In this document: positions 11,801 to 21,500 of the stretch, one piece after another
Layout: each line of letters starts with the position of its first letter
Numbering within the stretch: position 1 is the first letter of the stretch
NCBI GenBank assembly: GCA_036852015.1
Contig: JAANDG010000473.1
Coordinates: 51,979-115,978 of the forward strand
Reading direction: 5' to 3'
From: Pelodera strongyloides
Taxonomy: Eukaryota > Nematoda > Chromadorea > Rhabditida > Rhabditidae
DNA length: 64,000 bases
The notes under the pieces: generated by a model
What the model saw: the letters and a program-made list of their open reading frames with translations, nothing else
The model's database searches: none
What the model was told of the DNA's origin: nothing
Translations under genes and position numbers: made by a program

Positions 11801-14800
11801 AATGCAGTATTTCCCACCAATTTTAAACATTCAAATTGGAAAAGAGTTCAAAAAATATTAAATCAACATATCTCGATTATAAGATTCCATAGTAACACAC
11901 CAATACAAACTACAAGCATCACAACCATATACAGTTAGGATACTCACCAGGAAACAGATATACAAGTTTGGTGGTTTATGTTTCAACTACACACACACAC
12001 ACACAACATAAGTTGAATCACGAAAAATTTCAAAAATTGTTTTGAAATCCATGTTTTGAGATTTCAGGCATGTGTTTGTGTAAAAATTATAAACTTCGGT
12101 TTACTATTTCCTGATCAGTTCGAACACGTTTTTTTCAGGAAGACACAATTATCACGAAGACCCAATGTGTTAACACGAGCCTCCTAAATATTAGCCTTGC
12201 TAGCTTTGCGGTGCACCATACTGAAAGAGTCCCAATTAAGTGAGTGTTTATATGCAATGCGCTTTTTACATTTCACCACAGCTCTAGAAACGGATCATTC
12301 CGCTGGTGAATGCTGATGGCCTTTGTTGTTTCTGTGTTATCACTTTTATCACTTTCTGTTTGTACAACCATCCTGCAGCCAGATGTCAAAAATAATATAG
12401 TTTATTGATCACATCAAAAAAGACACACATAATCAAATGGACACCCAAAGACGAGCATGCTTCACAACAGCTCGTACTGACAAGGGACCAAACCACATAT
12501 CACAAAGTGTAACTCAAAAGTTCAAAATATAGAAAACGTAACTAATAACAGATGTATATACTATATTATAATCTATTATCATAGTCAATCATTAGATCCG
12601 AACTTTTTATTAAGAGCTGATTCAAAGGCAAAATGTCTCATTAAAGTGGTCAAGTGATTGCTGATCCAATAAGGGAGTAGGTGACACAGGTGGCTCAGCG
12701 GTTGGCAATTGCACATAGTGGGCAATTGATTCAATTACAGGCTATTGAGGGGACGGTATTGCTAATTACGGTTCCCACGTGTGTTTTCGATAGGAGAACT
12801 TTGTTCTTTGATCTCTGGCACACAGGTCAACGGTAGTTCGCGAGCAGCCTTCCGGCGAAGATATCCCTCATGTCTCTGCTTCGGAGTTTCAGCTCTACAA
12901 ACGTTGATGTGTGAGAGATCAGGGGTCTTCTTGAGCCGCTCGGCGAGTTCCTTAAATAGAGGCAAACGTACACCAGCTTTCATGCGACATAGAATAGGGC
13001 GGGGATTCCCCATACGACCGGAAAGAATCGGGTGAGTAAGGACACAGAGCCAAGACTTTGGTTGTAATATTGAAATCATTGCTCACCCGATCCGTTTCCT
13101 CCGCGCTGAGCAGCACAAAGTGAGAGGTAGGTGTGGGGATTTGGGAGCTGTCAGAGTAGATCATTTCGGCGGGGGGATGCGACCGCTCTCTGTCGGGTTA
13201 GAGGAGCCGAATCGCATACGCGTGTGAAAAGGTTCACTGACTTGTTAGTTCATCTAGCGAATGTGGCCGTATATTGCATTAAACCAGAGATGATAGCTAC
13301 AAGTCGTAAATCTCAAAACAGTTTTTATTCATTCAGCGGCACCCTGAAAACGGTGGAGCGTGATATTTCTGAAACGTATGAAGAGTATGACGACATCCAC
13401 GTTGATCAACGAAACCCATGCAATGACATCAATGTGCTCAGCAAAAGTATTTGATTTTATTTGACTAAGCGCGCAATTGTATAAACAGTTGTGAGAGTTC
13501 CGTTCCCAGCGCATCGAGACTACGCAACATTTACGAATTTGCGCATTTCAGTAAAAAGGACGACAAAGAACGTATCCAAGAAGGACACTATCGTTCTGGA
13601 AGCCAAGGACGATGAGCCTCTTAGAATGACGCTAAATGTAATATTTTTTCTTTTTTTAAAGCAGAGTTCTCAGCGCCAACACACACGTACGTGCTTACGC
13701 GCATACGCACATCAACACTCATACTTTAGCCCTGACTCTGACTTACAATTGAAAGTAACTATGCCTGCATATACAGCTCGAGGAAGGGGAGACGTTCCGT
13801 GTACGATTCTTCAATGTTGAGCGAGATGAATCTAAGTGCCAGGACCTCGACACGGTGGCCATTTTTTTGAAGGATGACATGCTCGTGAATCAAAAGGCGT
13901 ACATTAGGTTTGTTACCAGCGCTTCTATGAAAAAGTAATAGTAAAAATAACTAGGGGGGGGGGGAGGGGGGCGTCGTGTCCTACTCAGTTCTCATCTTTA
14001 ACCCATATCAACCGGGTTAGAATACCGTCCAGTACCACAATCTTTCAGATATGCCACGTCGTTACTAAAGTAATGCACTCCTCTCATCTGGTTTTACTTG
14101 TTTTATGTGTTTTTCTATTCACAACCTATTCTTACAGAACGCTCACGTATGAAGCACTGACTAAGAGGAAGAAGACATGGGCTGGCACGGGGAAACTGAC
14201 TATTGCGATTCCAAACGGATGCTTCCGCGTTGAAGTTGTTTCTGTGTTTTGTGAGTAATCCCCTCTAGTACTTTATCTGCCATACGAGTGAGTGTGTGTA
14301 TATGGATATACATATGTTTGTGAATGCATGAGTGTGTGTATGTGTGCGTGTGTGTATGTGTGTATGTGTGTCTCTTGTGTTTGGTTGCCTTATTTCAATG
14401 GTTCCTCCAATTTCTTCAGCGATTCAAAGGGCGAAGTATTTGCGCAACATCCGCGCATGTGTAATTGTGATGGCTCTCACGATTATCTGGTCTGGCACTG
14501 CTATCCTCTTGTACTACAAGTTCTCTCTGGCTGGAAGAGCATACCGTCGCCTCAGACACCTGTATAAACGGGCCAAAGGACACGGTAAGCATCTAGTTTC
14601 TCAAGAACGTAACCTTATTGTTTGAGGGGTTTGCCGCTCAAACAGACTTTCTTTTCGGCAAGTTCGCTGCTACCAAATCACAACAAGGCCATTCTGTTGC
14701 GTAATGTCAAGTGACCCAAATATTAACGCCGCTCTGCGAGCTAAATTCTGCGAGCTACGTACGGAAGTGACAAATCGTTGTCAATTCCTTGTTACAAAAG

Positions 14801-15041
14801 ACTAGACTCCTCTTCGCAAAAGATCTGAACTCCGCGCAGGTTCCGTGCCTGAAATACACGGTCTGAACTGCTTTGTTTTTTTGGTTGTAGTCAATGATGT
14901 AGTAGTTATCATGTAGTAGTTATCAGTGTTAATAAATTTTCTTCCACTACCACAGATCACTTCGTGCGCCACTACCTCGAATGGAAGGAAAATGTGGAAG
15001 AAATCATCGCCGCTTGGGAAAAGATCCCCGATGACCATTGA
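5859..15041 (+). CDS. Tandem membrane-protein family, copy B (725 aa)
   Basis: 21 exons: 5859-5928, 6098-6257, 7053-7166, 7433-7560, 7900-8045, 8280-8370, 8483-8558, 8730-8789, 9002-9111, 9668-9750, 10412-10509, 10811-10874, 11002-11062, 11514-11638, 12139-12239, 13337-13446, 13552-13637, 13777-13907, 14138-14250, 14420-14584, 14956-15041. They total 2178 bases with all phases consistent and no internal stop. Exon 1 is a signal peptide (MTSLLQGLIYGVVVLHLAKA). Residues about 24-645 would be extracellular. A transmembrane helix (about 655-675) is followed by a basic tail. Motifs shared with copy C include LPPDSG, TKGTA, SGWMS, ITFREL and RNMDE. Compared with A and C, exon 12139 is three codons shorter. 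The family is not recognised. A receptor or surface-antigen role is only a guess from topology and tandem duplication. Confidence 0.88.
6589..6841. mobile_element. MITE, GGGCGC-ended family 4
   Basis: The ends GGGCGCATTCGAGATGG and CCATCTCGAACC..GAATGCGCCC form an inverted repeat with AAAGAAAAG-type inner sequence. It lies in the long intron between exons 2 and 3 of copy B. The more perfect relative is at 60,965-61,242. Open frames on both strands here are products of the palindrome. Confidence 0.6.
7258..7375. mobile_element. Truncated TTAA-family MITE
   Basis: One end of family 1 (GCGAAATACCCACCGTTTTTTGAAACGCAT) and its AT-rich centre are present, but the other terminal repeat is missing. 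It lies in an intron of copy B. Confidence 0.5.
7396..7445 (+). repeat. 25-base tandem duplication over a splice acceptor
   Basis: The unit CTACATATCTAGGAACACCC-CTATA occurs twice, head to tail, so the acceptor ATCTAG is doubled. Only the second copy (exon start 7433) keeps an open frame. Use of the first would run into TAG within eight codons. Confidence 0.75.
8912..8936. repeat. TA microsatellite
   Basis: A run of alternating T and A in the intron between exons 8730 and 9002 of copy B. Confidence 0.8.
10185..10345 (+). repeat. SINE-like repeat
   Basis: A copy of the dispersed block (ACGCTTCAAGAGCGTGCACC, TTCAAGGGAG, GGTCCTGAGCAGTAGGCGACGAG, GGGCTAGGGCCAGGAGCG). It lies just upstream of exon 10412 of copy B. 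Confidence 0.55.
11118..11463. mobile_element. MITE, TTAA-flanked family 3 (diverged)
   Basis: Ends TTAAGGGAAAAGCCCATTCC and GGGCCTGACCCTTTAA mark an inverted-repeat element in the intron between exons 11002 and 11514 of copy B. It is related to the long hairpin at 22,722-23,172. Confidence 0.6.
12385..13232. other. Insertion of unknown origin in copy B intron
   Basis: Copy B matches copies A and C up to about 12,384 and again from about 13,233, so the roughly 845 bases between are an insertion. On the minus strand an open frame of 105 codons (12,762-13,079) is rich in Lys, Arg and Glu. At about 12,683-12,700 there is a tRNA A-box-like GTGGCTCAGCGGTTGG. It is more GC-rich than the surrounding intron. 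It could be a fragment of a retroelement or a processed gene, and I cannot name it. Confidence 0.45.
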
Positions 15042-15195
15042 GATAATTAGCTAGTTGACTATTTGAGTAACTTTGTTTAACTAGATAATTGAGTAATTGA
15101 GTAACCATTGGTTAACTATCTAACTGAGTAACTGAGTAACCATTGAGTAACTAGCTAATACACTTTTTTCGTTCTACGTAACATTTTGCTTGATA
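15042..15195 (+). other. 3' UTR of copy B
   Basis: Repeats of the TAATTGAGTAAC type, longer than in copy A, lead into the conserved stretch before the poly(A) signal. Confidence 0.55.
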
Positions 15196-15201
15196 AATAA
15201 A
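15196..15201 (+). terminator. Polyadenylation signal, copy B
   Basis: AATAAA about 155 bases after the stop codon, in a context conserved with copies A and C (TGATAAATAAAGGAG). Confidence 0.7.
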
Positions 15202-16815
15202 GGAGTCTCTCGTATGTGTACTAATGTGTATGTGGTTGCTGCATTACTGTGTTGAAACCAGCTCAATATATCCTTGGTAAGCTTGGTTCGACTGAAAGGC
15301 AATTTTATTCACTACAGTACGGAGCTGACACTGGAATGTGAAAACAACATTGAAGCTTATCTTAAGAGAAATGTTTCAGAAAACACATCAATCCCAAGAA
15401 AGGAAAAAACATATAGTAGAAATCTGAATTTTCCCACAGAAATTCACCCTCAAAGTACAAACTTTGATGTAATTAGAGCAAATTGTTTATGTTCTAATCG
15501 CGAAGGAGCGTATGCCGATAAACCCATTTGGCAACCAACGAAAGCTAATATAGAAATGGAAAACAAAACAGAGTCATATAAAAAACTACATCTTTAGGTT
15601 TCTGCCCAACATTAATACCGTGGAACTGACAAAGAACTATGATAATATGGACAATATCTTGTTAGTACATGAAAAGTACTAATTTTTAGTTCTAAATGTG
15701 CTAAAAGTACTAAATGTACTAAGAATATTTAATGTACCCTGGTCCTAGATCGAAGACGTGGAGCAATTTGTCATCTGGAACTCGTCGCCTGTGCTCAGGA
15801 CCTCTGCGGAACATGTCATAAGCAAACCTTGTATTTTCCCTTGAATAAAGGTGCCCGCTCTTGAAGCGTAAAAGAATTTTAATGTAAAAGCAGCTATTAA
15901 TGGTCGTACCCCGAAAGTGTAGTAAACTCAACCCGGTATCTGTCATACCAATTACCAATTATAAGTTTCCCTTACCAAGGTCGTATACCTACAGACTCTG
16001 TGCTCTACAAACACAATGAATACATTTTTCTCCGCGGTTAGCGGCTGACATAAAAGCCAGCGGTAATATAGGATTTGTGATTGAAATCCAGTCCGCCAGT
16101 TTTACCGTACAGTTTTACCGCGAAATACCGGTCGGAATTGAAGCACATCGGCTACGCATCATTCGTATGCAGCGTATTAAAGGGAATATGTAGGCACTCA
16201 AAATGAGCAAAACAACTGCGAAACTAGAGTTTCCACACCAGACATGAATTTAAGTAGGCGACTGAATATGTAAATTCGAATATTCTCATTTGCATGCAAA
16301 TATGTCGCTGTTGCATGCTATATTGCTATATGCCGATGTATGCACACATATGCAAAAATTTTTTGCTCCATCAGCACTGCCGTGTAAGCCAGGGGGTCAA
16401 GCAACACGTTTACTATGGAAAAGATGAACTTTGAAAATCATTTTCTTTTAAATGTTAAACTTTTAACAATTTTCGTTGTTGTTTCCTTAATGAGGAACAC
16501 ACATTCTATTAATACAACTTAACTTCAAAAAGGGCATACATATTCCCTTTAAAATGGACATGAATTAGTGTCGACTTGTCGACCAACTTCACATCGCATG
16601 TTTCGGCTACCAAGAGCTTTGCTAGGTGTACGGATTTGCGTTGCAGCTCTGTAACTCACCCCAACTTATCCTGTATCAAACCACCGCGCACCCAATCGGG
16701 CTCGCGTTGCGGACGTGATTTTTCGCCGTATGTAGAAACGCACAATTACAGTGCCCACTTATTGTTAGAGTTTATAGGCAGTAATCTATGTGAAACGTAT
16801 CATCTTTATTTAATA
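15202..16815. other. Spacer between copies B and C, duplicated part
   Basis: No gene is seen. About 15,220-16,110 and 16,565-16,815 parallel the A-B spacer, including the SINE-like fragment at 15,762-15,872 and a TCGACCAACTTC..GTACGGATTTGCG block that probably belongs to the shared 5' flank. The similarity breaks abruptly at CATCTTTATTTA (about 16,815). Confidence 0.55.
16176..16553. mobile_element. MITE, TTAA-flanked family 2
   Basis: Ends TTAAAGGGAATATGTAGGCA and GGGCATACATATTCCCTTTAA, about 378 bases. It is inserted into a family 1 MITE whose left end is at about 16,112. A second copy in opposite orientation is at 19,088-19,442. Confidence 0.75.
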
Positions 16816-18499
16816 CCAGTCGGCTACCGCCGCCTGAGGCGTCTTTCCAATATTCGCTGATGGTCGCTATGTTTCACTGGGCTATATCTAGAAGTAAAAG
16901 CAACTATTTCTCGCAAGAATAGTTTTCTGGGGATAGAACTTAGTTTAGGTTCGCCCATTTTAGGACGTTGACTATATTCCTCGTAAATTGCCTGTAAATC
17001 GTGTGACTAATATAGCGGCCAAAAAATTTCCAAAACCGAAAAGCAGCGGAATAAGCGCGTGGCTGATACGCCGCAATGTTTCGCTGGGATATATAAGTTA
17101 GAAGCAAACATTTACATAAAGGAAATGGTTTTCATCTTTGTTATTTTTCCTTTTGAAACCTACACCGATATCAAACACGGGGATAGATCTTAGTTTCTGT
17201 TGACTGTATTCCTCCTAAATTGTCTGCAACTTGTTCTACTCTAGGACCGAAAAAATTGCCGAAGCCTACTAAAGGCAGCTTAATATCGCGTGGCTGATAC
17301 GCCGCAATGTTTCGCTGGGCTATATAAGTTAGGAAGAAACATTTGTCTGCAAAAAGACTCCAGTCTCTGATTTTTCCTTTTTAAACCCATACCAATATTA
17401 AACACGGGTTAGAACTTAGTTTCTGTTGACTATATTACTCATAAATTGTCTGCAACTTGCTGGACTCTATAATATCGAAAAATTCCAAATCCTAAAAGCA
17501 GCTTAATATCGCGTGGCTGATACGCTGCAATATTTCGCTGGGCTATATAAGTGAGGAAGAAACATGTCTATATAAAGAGTCTCCAGTCTCTCATTTTCCT
17601 TTTGAAACCTACACCAATATCAAACACGGGGGTAGAACTTAGTTTCTGTTGACTATATTTCTCCTAAATTGTCTGCAACTTGCTGGACTCTATAAGTCTA
17701 TAACCTAAAAAAAATTTGCCAAAGCCTAAAAGAAGCGGAATAAGTGACCGCTATTTTACTTTTTGAAACCTATACGAATGTTAAACATAGGATCGAACAT
17801 AGTTTTAGTGTGCCCTTTATATAACTGGTGAACGTATTCCTCCTAAACTGTCTGCAAATCGTTAGACTCTATAAAGCAGAAAAAATCCCAAATCCTAAAA
17901 AAATTGTCACAGATCTTTTCCTTAACTGTATTAAACTAAAGAATGTCGTCGAACGTTACAGGTGATACCGTGTATTATCCATACTAAAGCAAAAACTACG
18001 CGAAATTAAGAAATTCTGTTGAATGTTCTTTCGTTCGACCGAAACATCGCTCAAGATTGGACGCTCGTTTCATGGGAAATAAGGGAAATGTGCAGAGAAT
18101 TACTCAATGCTTTGTTGCAAAATATGTCGACTAAATCTTTGTAAAATGAGTAAATGAAAAATTAGACTACGAAGGTACGAAGTGATTACAAAAAAGTATT
18201 TCATAAAAAGTTGTCAAGGATTGTGATTTGGAAGTTCTTTGAGTTGTGAGTGTTCTTTGTTTCCTAAAATGAGCTGCGCGCCACCGCGCCCGAACGATAC
18301 ACCACACATTTTCCACATATGCAGCCTTTTTTGGACGTTTGTGAGAGGGGCGCTCGGGAAGTGAGATGGCTCAGTGCACGGGAACGTGAACTACTGAACC
18401 AATCCTACAACCTGAGCGTAACGCACATCATCCAAACGTACACTCAAACAAACGCACAAACAAACAAACAAAGCTCCCAACTTTATATAATAAGATAAC
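16816..18499. other. Insertion carrying the satellite, upstream of copy C
   Basis: In the A-B spacer, CATCTTTATTTAG runs directly into the leader exon (AAATTTGCATAC). In the B-C spacer the same two landmarks are 1.68 kb apart, so a block including the satellite array has been inserted just upstream of the leader exon of copy C. Confidence 0.6.
16853..17900. repeat. Satellite-like tandem array, unit about 225 bases
   Basis: Four to five imperfect units. The landmark GCGTGGCTGATACGCCGCAA recurs at 17,057, 17,288 and 17,511 (spacings 231 and 223). Each unit continues with TTTCGCTGGG, a CTATATAAG segment, CCTTTTGAAACC, AACTTAGTTT and TGTCTGCAACTTG. The first and last units are partial. No coding potential is seen. 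Confidence 0.85.
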
Positions 18500-18542
18500 A
18501 GTGAAATTTGCATACAAAAATATCCTAAACAATCAGGGCTTG

Positions 18543-21500
18543 ATGAGCAATCGAAACAGTCCTGCAAGTTATCAGCCAGAATACAGCGGCTCTTCAGAGG
18601 TTTGTTATATGTTGCGATCAGCTTTCGTTGTGGTTAAAAGACAAAGAAATAGATATTACCGGGATATCAACTGCATCTGTAGAAACGGTGCACCGGGGTC
18701 CATTTCAGGCCTTTCGTGCTGGCATTTAACATCCCAATTGCCAAATTACTCGCGATTTGGGGCTTCACCTTTCATACCACCTGTTTCGTACAGTTTTTGA
18801 ACGCAGCTAGGAGACAGCTCCCCATAACGTTATGTTTTGGCGTTCCTGAGGAATTCTTAACATACCCAATGTCTTTGTTTCAGATGATGTCCGTACTGTG
18901 GGGACTAATCTACGGAGTTGTCGTGCTCAACTATGTGTCCGCAATTGATTTTCGTAAGTTGCATTCATCAACTGGAAAATATATTTGGCAATTGAATATC
19001 TAATGTGCAACATTAAATTAAAGAAGGGCTGCGGTTTACTTCAAGACGGTTCTTCGAGTTTGCAACCTTGGCAACTAGGATTTGCTGTTTTAAAGGGAAT
19101 ATGTAGGCCCTTTTTGAAGTTAAGCTGTATTAATAGAATGCGTGTTACCCATTAAGGAAACAATAACAAAAGTTGTCTACAATTACCCACTTAAAAGAAA
19201 ATCAATTACAAAGCTCGCCCTTTCCATAGTAAACGCTAATTCGGACTATTCGGAACCCTTGCATAAATTTGGGTCCGATTGAATAAATTTCAGTTTAAAT
19301 CGGCAAATAGCAAGATTCAAGATGCAGCGCATTCCAATTTCGTATTTACATATTCAGTCGCCTATTTAAATTAACGTCTGGTATGGAAACGCTAGTTTCG
19401 CTTTTTTTTGCTCATTTTGAGTGCCTACATATTCGCTTTAAATCATAAAGATAGTTCAGAGGCCGTAGTCCCCAACCCACAGGGAGCCCTGTTCTTTTGC
19501 TCTCGCACTCTCTCTGCAGTCTTTAGCTCTCTGTGTAGGCCAGTGAGGGTTACCGGCGTGTTGGTGATACGGCCTCAGGAATTACTTCCAATATTTTCCA
19601 TAGGTTTATTTCGACATGATTCCCAGAGAATTCATAATTTGCGCCGCGAAACCGCCCTGTGACCGCAGAGCAACATTTTTGCGCCATAGGCGCGCTGCGC
19701 AGCCGCGGAGTTGTCCCAGTGCAGGCCAGAAAACGAAAACCAGTTGAGGGGGCAAACCAAAACATCCACTCCTAGTTGCGGTTTAAGGTTCCCGTCTATA
19801 TTGCATTCGAATAGCGAAAAATCACGCGTTTGTTGTATATCACCTAATCGGGAAAAAATATGTGAACTAAGAAATACACCTTAATCAAGTTATTAAGGTG
19901 GTTATCAACTTTACGATCCATCAACTATCCCAGACAAACATCTCGATTTAACTGGCCTCGATGCAGTATACTTGAAAAAACCAAATGAGACCCGGATCAC
20001 CCTCCCGCCTGACTCAGGAAAACCCGAAGCATTTAAAATCGCTAAGCTGTACAGGTAAGTTAGTGTGTTTACTTTCTCTATGGGGGGGGTTTTTACTTTT
20101 CGGCCTTTGTTTACGATGCGATACATATCAATAAATAAAGACAACTTTTGCGCTACAGCATCCTGTCCCTTTCAAGGGTGGCTCACGGTTTTAAATCTTT
20201 ATGTCTCGCAGAGGTCCTTGTCGAGCAATAGGCATCGAGATTCAGACGACAAATTATCCGACGTCTTCGGGATTGGGCAGCTTGGCAGATGTATCGGGTA
20301 AACTTCGGTTTTTACTTGTCACCTAGATTTTCGCTACTGTTGAGCTTATGCAAATTAGAATTTGACTCTAATTCGGCTAATTTTCCCCGCGAACTTTGTA
20401 AAAAATGCAATCTTCAAATCCTCCTAACTTTTTTTATATTTGTTTCCGACATTTTGTTTTGTTTTAACTCGGCACAGAATCGAATTCTGATTCGAATGAT
20501 GCCTTTAAATCAAAAATCAGCCCGACAAGTAAAAACCGAAATTATTCCACTGATCACTCACCTATACGTCCTTTAAAAATGCAGACCATCAACAGTCCGC
20601 ATCGTCGGAAACCACACGAAGGGAACTGCTCATGGAGTGCACCTGGTCTATGCCAAAGGCAGAGAGGAAATAGTATATGTTGAAAACGAAGGACAATCAC
20701 AGTAGGTTTTCAAGTCTGTTCCGTACTCTATCTGTATTCTTGCTTCGTTCTGTATCCAAAGGAAGACGAGGAAAAGCACTAATAGCCGCATGCCGAAAAG
20801 GTGCTTTAATTTTGCTATTGCTTCTTAATATTTGATGCTAAAGTATGTCTAACCAGACGGCTATCGCCGCCTGAGACGGCATTTAAGTTTAAAGCATGTT
20901 ACTTAAGCGATACTTCGAAGTGCGCATATTTATATAAAACGTATGAAGCGTATATTCCAACGTTTGTGTTAAGAGATCCTATTGCGCTATTTTGTGGAAC
21001 AGATGCCTACTTATAAAAAATGCCTGAAAAACGTAGAAAACCTTCGTTGTGGTCGTAATCACAAATAAATTCACCCGGCCACAAACTCTTCTCCTTTATA
21101 TTATAAGATATGTTTACTCAGGAGTAGACCTGCCAAGTGCGACGAGAGTGATGTGAACGAAGGAAAAGACCTGATTACTTGTGTCTCAATTACATCCGGC
21201 TGGATGAGCAAAAGCCCGCCAAAGGAGTTGTATGTATTCCAACACGGTTAGTTACTTAAAGCGAAATATCGGCCGGTTTTTGAAATGCATCTCAAGTACT
21301 TGCATTCCTACGTATTTATGGAAAGTGGGGTGCAAAGTGGGGCCTAGTTTTTATTATAATTCTTGCTCATTTGCATATGCTGCATAAGAAAGCAGATGTG
21401 CGCAATGCGTTTCAAAAACCGGCCGGTATTTCGCTTTAGTGGCGTTTTTTTTGTAGCCTTACTACAGACGTAGACGAAGGATTATATTCAGTGGGGGCTG

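Noticed and set aside
13970..14000. G-run (GGGGGGGGGGAGGGGGG) as a possible G-quadruplex or regulatory element
   Set aside because: Intronic in copy B and absent from copies A and C; simple-sequence slippage is the easier explanation.
16576..16860. 94-codon plus-strand frame
   Set aside because: Lies in spacer sequence duplicated from the A-B spacer, where the frame is not kept.
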